Of a DNA stretch of 64,000 nucleotides, positions 1 through 10,440 are shown piece by piece (positions within the stretch are counted from its first letter, which is position 1; each line of letters starts with the position of its first letter). Under the pieces are notes generated by a model, which worked only from the letters and a program-made list of their open reading frames with translations, was not told the DNA's origin and ran no database searches. A program made the translations under genes and the position numbers. Source of the DNA: Xenoacremonium recifei (lineage: Eukaryota; Ascomycota; Sordariomycetes; Hypocreales; Nectriaceae); NCBI GenBank assembly GCA_012184525.1, contig WOFQ01000002.1, positions 620,001 through 684,000 on the forward strand, read 5' to 3'.

Positions 1-218
1 GACTTTGCGGCATCGTAGGCCTCGTACTTGGAAGCCAGCGTTCGCTTGGCCATGACACCGAGAGTGTCCGCGGGACCGATTTCCACGACCCGCTCGGCAG
101 TCCTTTCACCCAGGAAAACATCTTGAGTCTCAATCCATCTGACGGGGGAGGCGAACTGGTATGCGAGGAGCTCAATGAGCAGCGTGTGGGCGAGCTCCTG
201 CTCGACTTCGGGACGCAT
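1..218 (-). CDS. fas2: Fatty acid synthase subunit alpha, N-terminal fragment (cut by window edge)
   Basis: This is the first 72 codons of the alpha subunit of fungal type I fatty acid synthase, the cytosolic alpha6-beta6 complex that makes long-chain acyl-CoA. The start codon is at 218-216. The protein opens MRPEVEQELAHTLL and continues through the motifs SPVRWIETQDV, VEIGPADTLG and ASKYEAYDA, which are characteristic of the alpha subunit ahead of the ACP and ketoreductase domains. The frame stays open to base 1, so the gene continues beyond the left edge; a full subunit is about 1,850 residues. Paralogues in secondary-metabolite clusters (HexA/StcJ type) share this architecture. The sequence and the housekeeping neighbours favour the primary-metabolism enzyme, but the fragment cannot settle it. 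Confidence 0.93.
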   Translation of the reverse strand, partial: MRPEVEQELAHTLLIELLAYQFASPVRWIETQDVFLGERTAERVVEIGPADTLGVMAKRTLASKYEAYDAAK

Positions 219-1280
219 GTTGGGCGAATTGAGTCGGAGAAGCTGGGAAGGAAAGGGGTATCTCGAAAATGCCAAAAGGATGGCTCTCACGACCAGGCGA
301 ATTGGTGCGCGAGCAGTTCAGGGAGGGCGCAAGCTGTGTGTATGGCTGCGGTTGATTATACTCGAAGGGCCCGCTCAAGCCCCAACGCAAAAAAAGGTGA
401 AGTATTACAGCTGTCGCAGGAGAGCTCCAAGCTGGCGAGGCACGGAGGTGGCAGCGATGAAAGGAGTAACTGAAGGACTGGAGGAAGAGGGGAGGATGGA
501 GAGGTGAATGTATGAGGCCAGAGATGTCAATCTGATCCTCCTGCCAGCCTGAAGCAATGGAGAGTTCGGGAAGGACAGACGGAGGAGGTAAGGTAAGGTA
601 ATCACATTTGGAGCCGATGGCGAGGGAGCAGCCGATTGTTGAACAGCCTGGCCCACCCCAAGGTGACGAGAAAAAAAAATTGGGGGAGACCTGGGCCGCT
701 GATCCTGGTCCCGACGCCTTCCACGCCCCTCCCCTCCATGGCGCCCGCTCTGGGCGCTGAGGGAGATCAACGTACCGGTACATCGCTGGACGCCAGGCCC
801 CACCCGCCCAAGAAACTGGCGGGCTGCAGCACACTCCTCAACCATATTCAGCCGCTAAGCCTGCAGCGGCAAGGTGGCAGCGTCCAGCCAGGGGAGGACA
901 GGGGAATATCTTCCCCAGACGGCGAGGCTTTGGGGCACCATCAGCAACAATTTTTGGTGAGTTGAGCAGGTCTCGCAGTTCGGCCGAGCGCTTCATCCTG
1001 GTGCTGCGCCTATCTCCAACTGGTGCCGTCATAATGACCTGTTTTGCGATAAGAGATCTCAGTTCTCGATCAACTTCCGTTGCGCGCATGGACGGGCTGC
1101 CTCAGCCTCCGTCCGAAACGGCTCTTCTGGCTGCCGCCTCAACCAGGATCCCGCGGGTGCGGCATCGTGTTGCCCCCCCCCCCCCCCCCCCCCCCCCCCG
1201 CCCCCCCCCCCCACCCCCGTCTTTTTTTTTTGGGGTCTTGTTCCCCGCTGCAGAAGCACGAGGGAGGGGGGGGGGGGGGG
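219..1280. other. Upstream region of the FAS alpha gene ending in C and G homopolymers
   Basis: This stretch holds no convincing gene. Its GC content is normal and it is probably the promoter and leader of the minus-strand FAS alpha gene. ORFs of 80-220 codons here overlap in several frames and have no family character. The right end has 27 C (1173-1199), one G and 12 more C, then a 15-G run at 1266-1280, after which the sequence turns abruptly AT-rich. Confidence 0.6.
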
Positions 1281-2460
1281 TGACTTCAATTAATACTGGA
1301 ATATATATATTTATCTATATATACTAGTATATATAAAGCTAAGCTTATAAAATACTATATATTATTACTTGACTAAATAATTCAATTTTGACTAAATTAG
1401 TCTGACTAAATTAGTCACTGACTAATTTAGTTAAGTCAAGAGGTTGAATAAATTCAAAATTTTCAGTCAGTGACTAATTTAGTCAGACTAATTTAGTTAT
1501 TAGTCTAATCCAGGTATATAATTTTAGTACTTTTAGTTCAGATATACCCAGAATAATACTAATTAGTCTTAATCAGATTAATACTAAGAATCTTTAGTTT
1601 ACTAAATAGGCAGAATAAAACTAAGATTAATTAGTCAGACTAAGACTAAAATAATATATTAAAATATTAAATTAAAAATCTAATTAAATATATATAATAT
1701 AAGTTAATATATATATAAATAATATATATTATATATTTCTATAATATATAGCTATTTGCTTTATATAATATATATTTAATCAAATATAGCTATATATATA
1801 TATTTCTTAGTCTTTTAGTCTTAGTCTTAATCGGACTAAGAATTCTTAGTCTTTTCCTCTGGTGGAATAATACTAATTAGTCTTAATCGGACTAAACTAA
1901 TACTAAAAACTAAGGAATAATTTTATATCCCTGGTCAAATCTGACCTTGAATTAACTCACTATTGACTAATTTAGTTATGACTAATTTAGTCATTTTAGT
2001 CATGAATTTAGTCATGACTAAAATCACAACCCTGACTGCTATTGATACTAATATTAATGTCGCCAATACCTGAATTAAATTACTTCAAGGGCCATACAGC
2101 TACTTTAGTTAGGAGGAATCAGGCTGCTTAAAAACTGTATATTTAGCTGTATGTTTAGTTGTGCTTTAGGAGGCTTTTTTCGAGAAGATATTATAACTGA
2201 TAACTTGTAGCTAGAGCGTTATGGCGTATTTTAAAGCTAACCCTTTTCAGTAGAAGGCGCAGACTAATTAGGTCTAAGTAGTAATACTATTAGGTCCTAT
2301 TCCTAATAATAAGACTCAAAATATCATATAGATTATTCTAATAGCAAAATAGTGGTCCTTATAGCATGACTCATGTTATATATAGCTAAAGCGAGTTTTC
2401 TCTTCTTTTTCTGACATGATATAGTATGAATCATACTATTTATCTAGCCTACGAAACGCT
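1281..2460. repeat. AT-rich, TTAGTC-rich degraded repeat block
   Basis: This block is extremely rich in A, T and TpA steps, with stretches of alternating TA. The words TTAGTC and GACTAA recur many times in both orientations. It contains a perfect 33-bp inverted repeat (1391-1423 against 1465-1497) and a perfect 24-bp direct repeat (1551-1574 and 1865-1888). No ORF of useful length survives. Such composition is the usual result of repeat-induced point mutation on transposon DNA in Pezizomycotina. I cannot name the parent element. The right edge is gradual: AT content is still raised to about 3400. Confidence 0.7.
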
Positions 2461-3436
2461 TCCATCTATATGGACCTTTGAATTCGTCGATGGGAACTTC
2501 AATACAAAAAAAATCCCCTCTTTTTGCCTACTACTCGGTAAGTAATTTATGGATCGAAGTTCCTCCTTCTATCCTCCTCCTTTAGGCCCTTACCTTTCAC
2601 AGAATCGTGTAAGAAAAATCATACCTGAGTCATAGGTTCTATCAGTTTCCTAGCCCGAATTAGGTGAGAACACCAATATGTAATCTTTATGTTAGTGCTT
2701 GGCGAGTCCAGGAGTGTGCATATAGTGACTCGTGCTAGTAGTTAAAGGCGCTTGTGGAAAAAATACGACTGTTACGTAACCCATAGTCTACAGGAATACA
2801 AGGGACATAGTAACTACCGGTTCCTAGTATATCTGCTCAATAGGTTATACATAGGCAAGATGGAGAGAGGGTGGGGACCAGAGAAAATCGAACATTAGAA
2901 AAACAATCTTAACACGCACGACAGCAAGCTCTGAAAGAATACAGATTCCGGTGGTCAAGACATGGCTGTCTTCCTCTTGTGGTCTACTTACTAAAACGTC
3001 AATTTCATGTCTCTGGCAAGCAAGAGCCGCAAGATAAGAGGGCTAAAAATCGCAGTGTAGGGAGAGTGGCCGAGAAGGACCTATCCAGATCCTACCATAT
3101 ACCAACCTATCAATCCTAACCATCATCATTTTTCCCCGAGAGAATTTGGTCAGCAGATGCGAAGAATTCATAGTGTTTGGGGGAAGGTCTGTGTCGGCTA
3201 ATGACATCACGTGGGTCTGGTCATTTAGAATGCAGAACATTGGCGTATATGGCTTGATCAGGGACCAATAGCCTATCTACCAATAGAGAAATCTATTTTT
3301 CAATTAAGAACGTTATATAGACCATTTTTCTTACATCAAAGATGCGTGTTCTGGTTTGGCATTTCGTAGTTCAAGGTGCTCCGTAGGGCCTAACTGGAGC
3401 TGGTGTGGGCCGCCTTAGTCATAGTCTCTCGGGGAA
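2461..3436. other. Gene-free flank upstream of the SUN-domain gene
   Basis: This is a moderately AT-rich transition zone between the degraded repeat block and the SUN-domain gene. Only short ORFs of 65-86 codons are present and none resembles a protein family. The last few hundred bases presumably carry the promoter of the gene at 3437. Confidence 0.5.
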
Positions 3437-6061
3437 ATGATGGCACGAGCGCCCGACGGTTCTGGAACTTCATCCCTCCAGACCATGCCCAACAATGTCG
3501 CCAGGATGAGAGGAACGGCTCATTTAGCCATTTGCTTGTTAAATCTAGTTGTTCCCATCGCACATTCACTACCCTCTGAAGAATCTGGACCCGATGCATC
3601 TGGGCTACCGGAAACAACGCCCCCTGTGGCCACCTGCGAGGCGCGAACAATTAACTACATCACCCACACCCTACCCCAGTACTGTCTGACGACGGCATGG
3701 GCGAGCTCTACCTCCATAACGACTGCCGGTTCCGAGCGCAATGAATCGTCCTCTGAGCAGCAAAGATCGCCAAGCTCTACGGCCCCGATCGTGCCATCCC
3801 CGACGGATGACGACGCCGCAGGGGAGGCAGCTTCGACTCCGTTCATGTCCTTCGAAGACTGGAAGGAAATGATGTTGCGACAAACCGGCCAAGATCCCCA
3901 AGACCTTCAACATCGACGACCGAATCAACCGCGGGCCGATGATCGATCGGGGTTGGACGTGGGGCATGCTGATCTGGGCGAGGAAGACGAGATTTTGTTG
4001 AACTTCGATGGATACCTCAACGACGTCGACGAGCACCCTAAGCCAGTCGTCTCTCAGGCCATCGAGACAGCAGACCAAGATGAAGTCGACCCTACCGTCA
4101 TGTACGAAGATGGGCGGGCTTCCGTCCACCGCAGTAAAGACGCCGGCAAGACGTGCAAAGAGCGGTTCTCTTACTCCTCCTTCGATGCTGGGGCCACAGT
4201 ATTGAAGGCAAGTCCCGGGGCAAAGAATGCCAAAGCAATTCTCGTCGAGAATAAAGATTCGTACATGCTGTTGGAGTGCTCTTCGAAGAGCAAATTTGTG
4301 ATTGTGGAGCTGAGCGACGACATTCTCATTGATACCATCGTGCTCGCCAACTTTGAGTTCTTCTCGAGCATGATACGACTCTTCCGTGTCAGCGTCAGTG
4401 ACCGATACCCCGTGAAGGGAGATCGATGGAGAGAATTGGGTCAATTCGAGGCTAGGAATTCTCGCGATATCCAGCCTTTTCTCGTCGAAAACCCGCAAAT
4501 ATGGGCCAAGTATGTCCGCATTGAGTTTCTTTCGCAATATGGCAACGAGTACTATTGTCCTGTCTCCCTTCTACGTGTTCACGGGTCGCGGATGCTAGAC
4601 TCGTGGAAAGAAAGCGAGAGTGGGCGTGATGAAGAGGGCCATGCAGAAACAGACGAAGAACTTATAGAAGCCACCAGAGAGACCCCTAAAGAGGTGGAGT
4701 CAGGCACTTCCGAGGATAAGCTTACTCAAGTTGAAGCCGCAAAGGTTGAACAAGTGTCCACCCTGGCATTGCAGTGCGGCATTCAGGTAGCTTCAGAGCT
4801 ATTCTGGGTTTCAACCCCAACTTGTCCGGTCCAGGAGAGTATTCCCACGCAGACAACAGATTCTGCGACCAATTTCGCACACAATCCTAGCGATGAGATG
4901 AATCAGGCCACCAGTCCATCGTCCGCCGCTGCTCAGCACTCTCAACAGGCCTCTATACGCCTCAAAGACGGGTCTTCGGTGACCGCAACGGCGTCTCCTA
5001 ATAACACACAATCATCTCCGTCAGCTTCTGCGAGCGCTCATACTGCCGTCCCTTCCCAGTCGTCTGGACCTGTATCAAGTGCCATCGCGAATTCGACGGG
5101 AGGTTCCATGCCTGCGTCTGCTTCTTCGAATTTCAAACACGAGGCCAGCGTTGTTAACAGGGGATCAAGCCAGAATTCTTCAAGCGGCAAGAACCGAACC
5201 AGTTCGACTGCGTCCTCTTCGCCGGCATCCCCTACAGTACAAGAAAGCTTTTTCAAGAGCGTGACCAAGCGCTTGCAGCAAGTTGAATCGAACCTTACTT
5301 TATCACTTCAATACGTCGAGGACCAAGCACGGAACATGCAGGATACTCTACAGAGATCGGAACACAAACAAATTTCTAAAGTCTCTGTTTTCCTGGAAAC
5401 ACTAAACCAAACTGTCCTCGCTGACTTACGTGCTATTCGTGGGCAATACGATGAGCTCTGGCAGTCCACCGTGATCGCACTTGAGAGCCAGCGAGACCAA
5501 TCTGAGCGCGAGATTGTTGCCCTGAGTGCTCGTCTGAACCTCCTCGCTGACGAGGTCATCTTTCAGAAACGAATGGCTATAGTTCAGGCTGTTTTACTCC
5601 TTTCCTGCTTGCTTCTTGTTATCTTTTCTCGGGGCGTTGCGATCCCCTCCTTAGGGCCAATGCTGGATCAGTCGAGCGAAACTCTGCTTGGGAATGCTCC
5701 AAACCACCGCCATCTTCCCTCGTCTACATATGTTCCAGGATCTCAGGCCAATATATCATGCGAGGCCTTGTCGCGGGAACAGCCGACTGATGACTATTTC
5801 CCCATTCCGCCACCTCTGTCGCGAGAAGCTACACTGGAAAACAATGTTCATTATGGACAGCTTCTAGCCAGCCATCCATCTCCCGCTGCGCCAAAATGCC
5901 GGAGACTATCACCGCCGCTTACACCACCACCCGTGTTAACAAGCACGGACCTTTCGCAAGATTCCTCTCATGATAATCTTTCAGCATCAAGTCGTCCGGC
6001 TCAACAGAGTTCCGCACGCAAACCGCTTCCTGCTCTACCAGAAAATCCATCATCACCATAG
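3437..6061 (+). CDS. SLP1-like SUN-domain protein of the ER/nuclear membrane
   Basis: This is a single-exon protein of 874 residues. Yeast Slp1, which acts with Emp65, protects folding membrane proteins in the ER; animal relatives are SUCO/osteopotentia. A hydrophobic stretch at about residues 25-44 looks like a signal sequence. The SLP1-type motif FMSFEDWKEMM lies near residue 135. The SUN/galactose-binding fold spans about 243-390, from FSYSSFDAG through LANFEFFSS to YYCPVSLLRVHG. A Ser/Thr/Ala-rich linker, a coiled-coil at about 610-705, one TM helix at about 712-735 and a proline-rich tail follow. The start is uncertain: Met17 (3485) or Met24 (3506) would place the signal sequence closer to the N-terminus. 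Being intronless at this length is unusual among the neighbours. Family assignment is firm, exact function inferred. Confidence 0.88.
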   Translation: MMARAPDGSGTSSLQTMPNNVARMRGTAHLAICLLNLVVPIAHSLPSEESGPDASGLPETTPPVATCEARTINYITHTLPQYCLTTAWASSTSITTAGSERNESSSEQQRSPSSTAPIVPSPTDDDAAGEAASTPFMSFEDWKEMMLRQTGQDPQDLQHRRPNQPRADDRSGLDVGHADLGEEDEILLNFDGYLNDVDEHPKPVVSQAIETADQDEVDPTVMYEDGRASVHRSKDAGKTCKERFSYSSFDAGATVLKASPGAKNAKAILVENKDSYMLLECSSKSKFVIVELSDDILIDTIVLANFEFFSSMIRLFRVSVSDRYPVKGDRWRELGQFEARNSRDIQPFLVENPQIWAKYVRIEFLSQYGNEYYCPVSLLRVHGSRMLDSWKESESGRDEEGHAETDEELIEATRETPKEVESGTSEDKLTQVEAAKVEQVSTLALQCGIQVASELFWVSTPTCPVQESIPTQTTDSATNFAHNPSDEMNQATSPSSAAAQHSQQASIRLKDGSSVTATASPNNTQSSPSASASAHTAVPSQSSGPVSSAIANSTGGSMPASASSNFKHEASVVNRGSSQNSSSGKNRTSSTASSSPASPTVQESFFKSVTKRLQQVESNLTLSLQYVEDQARNMQDTLQRSEHKQISKVSVFLETLNQTVLADLRAIRGQYDELWQSTVIALESQRDQSEREIVALSARLNLLADEVIFQKRMAIVQAVLLLSCLLLVIFSRGVAIPSLGPMLDQSSETLLGNAPNHRHLPSSTYVPGSQANISCEALSREQPTDDYFPIPPPLSREATLENNVHYGQLLASHPSPAAPKCRRLSPPLTPPPVLTSTDLSQDSSHDNLSASSRPAQQSSARKPLPALPENPSSP

Positions 6062-6421
6062 ATTACCTCCAAGAATAAACACCAAAGACTCTGGACTGCG
6101 AACTGTCGGAACTGAGTTCTCCGAGAACTGGTTAAGCGTGTGTTATGTCATGTGTTACGTTTTGTACAGAGATGCAGTCCCTTATTAAAATCGCACGCAC
6201 TATTCAGTGCAAAATACTATGCAGCCCTATCTCGCCTGAAGTAGCTAGTTTCAACTATTGTACATTCTGAGGTGATGGCAATCAAAGGCCATTTAGCAAA
6301 TATGCATTTGCCCGATGGGCAATCACGAATGACTCATCGTGATTCGGGCCCATGACACCCGGGCTCTTCAAAAAAAAGAAAAGAAAAAAACAAAGACCTC
6401 CCCCCTAAACCCAGAAATCGC
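6062..6421. other. Convergent 3' region between SUN and mei2 genes
   Basis: This 360-bp stretch lies between two stop codons that face each other, so it should hold both 3' UTRs. A short A-rich purine tract lies near 6369-6390. I saw no gene in it. Confidence 0.5.
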
Positions 6422-9005
6422 TCACTGCGGTCCTGGGCCATATAGATGCTGAATGGCCGCCTCATAATCATACTCTTCAAGGGCAGCCAGTCTAGTTCCG
6501 CGATCATACTGCGATCGTCTGCGTCTCTGTTCATCTCTGAAATGTTGGCCCGCGTTCGGTGTGAACAGTCCTAGAAGTCTCTACGTTAGAATCATCAAGT
6601 AGACTAATTAACTCATGGATTGCGCTTACCAACGTGTTCGGCGTTTTCGCAGCTTCGCTTCATCTTGGATTGATTATCCGGTTCAGGAAAGGCCTCTTCC
6701 TGGCCAGCAAGCTCTGGCATCGGCCCATTCGAAGTGTAGTAGAGCTATTCATGTCAGTAAACATTTCACTATGCAAGAAAAGTGGAAGTATTTGCTTTAC
6801 CTTCGGACGATAGTGAGGCGCCTCCAGCATCACAGAGCTGTTGCGAAATTTCTGAACGAGGCAATCTTTGCCTTGGATAGCTTGAAGATGTTGAGGTGAG
6901 CCTGATATATAAGGGTTCTTGCTTTGGCACTTACTTGCGTAAGAAATCTCCGCCACTTTGTCGCTCTTGAAGCAGTTCCTAGTCGTGATTTAGCAACGGC
7001 CTTACTGAAACTTGTCATTATACAACGAACATACCATCGTTGGTTGCCGCGTGCATTCACAAACTGTTATGAACAATTAGATAGGACCCTACAGGTTATA
7101 AATTACGGAGAAAAACTCAGCAGAACTAACATCGATGATGTCCAAGGGCTAGGTGCTGGTTAGTAAAGAAACAAAGTAACGTAGAGAAGGGGGTCAGGAA
7201 ACTCACGTCAACAAAATTGATGAACGCATAACCGACGCTAAGAACAGTATTAGTTCTCATAGTATATATGTTAGTGAGGATATATGTACTTACTTGCAAT
7301 CGTTGGCGAAGTCTATGCGCAAATACATGAAGTCATACTTGCCCCAACTAGACTCATCGATAATGCCCTTCAGCATCGCTTGATCAACTTTGTTCGGAAT
7401 ATTCCGAAGCATTATCTGGCTATGTGTTACAATATATCCAACATCTGCAAGACGTTATACTAACCGTTGTTCTAACATCGATGCCGTCTCGGATCCGGCT
7501 GATGTCGACGTGGTTATGATGGTTCGCTGCTCCGTGGTAAGGGGATCTGGAAATCCGTGTGGCATTTTGCCGACGAGCATCAGATCTGATAAAACCCGAC
7601 ATAACTCTCGACGGGCTGTATTCATTACGAACGGTCAGGGCAGGAGAAGGGGGCGCCTGGTACAGATTACCAAGAATCGGGTATGGCGAGGCCATATGAG
7701 GAGCCATGTGACTGATCTGACCCGCTTGAGGAACACGTTCAAGGTGGAATGGCATCATGGGACCCATTGGTGCCGGGATCATGAATGGGTACATAGAGAA
7801 TGGTGCATGTGCTCCCACCGTTGGAGCGAGTCGGCGTCCAGTTCCGGCATGCTGGTCCATGGCGCTTGGTCCAGCCCCAAGTGAAATGTCCCGTAGTGCA
7901 GCGGTAATGCTGCAAGCTGAGTCGGTAGTTGTATCTGGAAGGGATATTGTGAGGTGAACGCGCTATAATATGTGAGAGGCCATCATCGTCGTGTATGTGT
8001 ACATTTATTTACCTCGACAATAGCTCCATTTCCACGCTGAATCGCAGACACTGCATCGATAGGGTTGCAAAACTGCGCAATTGCACTGCAAGACACATCG
8101 GCGTAGCTAGTTTGCTTGACAAGGGTGAAGAGTGGCCCATAGGTTTCCAAGAAACCACGAGCAATCTCCATCATCTGGCCAGCATCCATAGTGGTCTCCA
8201 GAGTTGAGGCAGCAGTCACAGATACAATGCCTAAGTGGCGAAGTTTGTTTTCAGGGTGCATCATATCGACCTGGGTATTGATTAGCACAGCTCAGGATGA
8301 AAAATTCTATTACTATAAATACCTTCGAAGCATGGCCAGGATTGATGTACGCCACATGCCATCCGTTGTTGGACAGAGATATGTTAGAGAAGATTGAACA
8401 AGCATCTCTGATATCGGCAAAGTGTAAGTTCACTCGGCCCTCCACACTCTCAAGCTGGCGAGGCCCATGAAGTTTGGTACCAGATTCAGCGAGATCCTAT
8501 CGTTTTGTCAGCTTCGGGAACTCTGCCTGCTCAACTTCACCGTCATAGATCAATGAAATATACTAACCTTCAGGAATCTATCCACATCAGAGACTGTCAA
8601 GTGCCCACTGGAGGATACATCAAGGTGATGAGAGAGGCCAAGATCGGTGCTCAGTGCCGTAGCATACTGTCGCTCATCAGGAACGCGAGGGAAATCGATC
8701 AAGTTGAACACAGGTCTGAAATCGGTGGCCGTAGGAGAAAGTCTTGTACCATGAGCAGGGCTCAGGAAAGGATCTTTGTCCTGCTGAGAAAGGCTTCTGC
8801 GATAGTTGTTCACAGGATGTCTGACCAGAGGCGTAGCCGAAGTCGAGTGGGTGAAAGTTTGGAGCATGTTGGATGAGCTCGATGGGTTATCCTCCGGCGA
8901 GAACGGTGCCTGGAGAGTGTTAGGGGTTCCTTTGAAAGACTCAGCACCACCGCCCGACGAATGGGGCGAGGATGGGTTGAAGAGATTGTCCCGAGGCTGC
9001 GCCAT
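6422..9005 (-). CDS. mei2: Mei2-like meiotic RNA-binding protein, 12 exons
   Basis: My model is 651 residues in exons 9005-8568, 8496-8323, 8270-8013, 7962-7465, 7415-7294, 7237-7207, 7148-7131, 7063-7035, 6978-6935, 6880-6801, 6744-6630 and 6570-6422; every join keeps frame. Mei2 in fission yeast binds meiRNA and drives the switch from mitosis to meiosis. The diagnostic C-terminal RRM3 is complete: IMLRNIPNKVDQAML, SSWGKYDFMYLRIDF, VGYAFINFVD, PLDIID, FVNARGNQRW. It continues into YATIQGKDCLVQKF, and the protein ends with the family tail QYDRGTRLAALEEYDY. Upstream exons carry weaker RRM-like segments (NLHFADIRDAC; PIDAVSAIQRGNG). The N-terminus is disordered and Ser/Pro-rich. Exon 7 is only 18 nt. 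Role in this species is inferred from the family. Confidence 0.9.
7131..7148 (-). other. mei2: 18-nt micro-exon of mei2 (PLDIID)
   Basis: The exon encodes exactly six codons, PLDIID, in phase 0 on both sides. It lies between an upstream CACCTAG acceptor and a GTTAGT donor. The peptide fits between VGYAFINFVD and FVNARGNQRW in the conserved RRM3, which is what supports it. Automatic gene callers often miss exons this small. Confidence 0.8.
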
Positions 9006-9839
9006 TGTTCGTCTTCCCCCCGAAATGAGGCGATCGCAGGCAAAGATACAGGATCGTCAGATGACGAGGACTAGAGTGTGTAGAAGAGGCCCTACAAGCC
9101 AAAAGATAGAACGATATGGAAGAGTCTGCTACAAGTCTCCTATGTCTCTGAGGTTAGCAGTAGAGACATTGAGGAGGTGTGCAGCTTTGGAAGGGTGAGG
9201 AGATGGGTGACCACGTGAAGTTGGGAGAGGGTAAGGAGTTGAGAATAAGTACTGTGAGCGACCTGAGGGCTCCGACGACTTTTGCCCTGATTGACTTCAC
9301 CTGACGGCGGCCTGGACTTGGAAGGAGGCTCTTGCTCGCCCGCCCCCCTGAACGCCCTATTTGGGGCCCTGCTCTTTCTGCACTACATCCGCTCTTGCCA
9401 TCACAGCAAGAACCAACCAAACCCCTAAGAATTGCTTGTCCCACTGCAGGGCATTCATTCGATTCGCTGCAATGATACTTTACGAATAATCTCTGGGTCA
9501 TGTCACAGCGAGTCAGAGGCCGATTTTTGTCCCGCTTTCACACATTGCTTTACAATCCTCGAGTACTTGCTCGCAGCAGAGCTGTGGAGCGCTCAAAGCT
9601 TCACTGTGCATCATAACATTCATGGAGCTCCCCGTTGGGGTGGATAGGTACAGGTAATCAATCATCTTGACACTGCTGTTTTTGGATTTGGCACCACATC
9701 CAATCTCACACTTTGTCAATTACTGATGTTTCTTATCGTTCGGGCCGTACTGAGTCAGCTTGCAGCAGATTTTAATACTGTCCTTTCAGGAGAACTTCGC
9801 CATTGCTTCTACGCACTCCTATCTCTGTGTGAATATGAC
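9006..9839. other. Upstream region of mei2
   Basis: This is gene-free sequence of ordinary composition, probably the promoter and leader of mei2. ORFs on both strands are below 131 codons and have no recognisable family. Confidence 0.45.
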
Positions 9840-10440
9840 GATTTCGTGTCGAAAAGAATATTCAAATGGAGTATAATATAGAATTGCGTTACCGAGACTA
9901 GCTATATTTGCATAGAGTTATTTTATCCCTTGCTACAGAAACTGGATTCTGGTTCTACTGAGAGGCAAAAGATAGAACTATGAGACTTGAAGCTGATAAT
10001 AAATATAGGGTATATAATTTTCTGTCCTTAATTAATATTTACCTCTTATTTCCTAACTAGTAGATATAGAGGCTTAAAGCTCTAATCTGGTTTAATACTA
10101 ATAATATATCTTTTTTTAATATCCTTAGTAATTAAGAGATCTTTGATAAATCCTGCTTAATATTATAGGAAGATTAGTTCTAGGTAATACTAATTCTTAC
10201 TATAAGGATTAAGTTCTGAAGATATCTAGCTTAAAATATTTCCTCTAGTAGTTAGGAGTAAATCTTATTACTATATACATTATATAAAGACTAGAGTTTA
10301 ATATAATCAAGGGGTTATACAGAGTAGACTGAGGGAGATATTTGACTGAATATCGAGAAATATACCTCAGTTAAACTGTTAGGAGGAGCATTATATATAT
10401 ATTTTCGGCCCAGCTTAGACTAGTATTTATTTTAAATTTC
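9840..10440. repeat. Second AT-rich island, probable degraded repeat
   Basis: This island is AT- and TpA-rich with no usable ORF, between two ordinary-composition flanks. It resembles the block at 1281-2460 in composition but lacks its dense TTAGTC words. Degraded transposon DNA is the likeliest source, but no terminal repeats or coding remnants are visible. Confidence 0.5.

Noticed and set aside
1..218. FAS alpha fragment as part of a secondary-metabolite cluster
   Set aside because: No polyketide synthase, P450 or cluster regulator follows within 60 kb; neighbours are housekeeping genes.
962..1327. Plus- and minus-strand ORFs rich in Pro or Gly at the left end
   Set aside because: The Pro and Gly runs are translations of the C and G homopolymers, and the frames have no family character outside them.
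1281..2460. CRISPR-like array reading of the repeated TTAGTC words
   Set aside because: Repeats are short, irregularly spaced and in both orientations, in a eukaryotic genome; there are no regular spacers.
3671..4537. 288-codon minus-strand ORF
   Set aside because: It lies opposite the SUN-domain gene, whose sequence matches a known family, and is a shadow frame.
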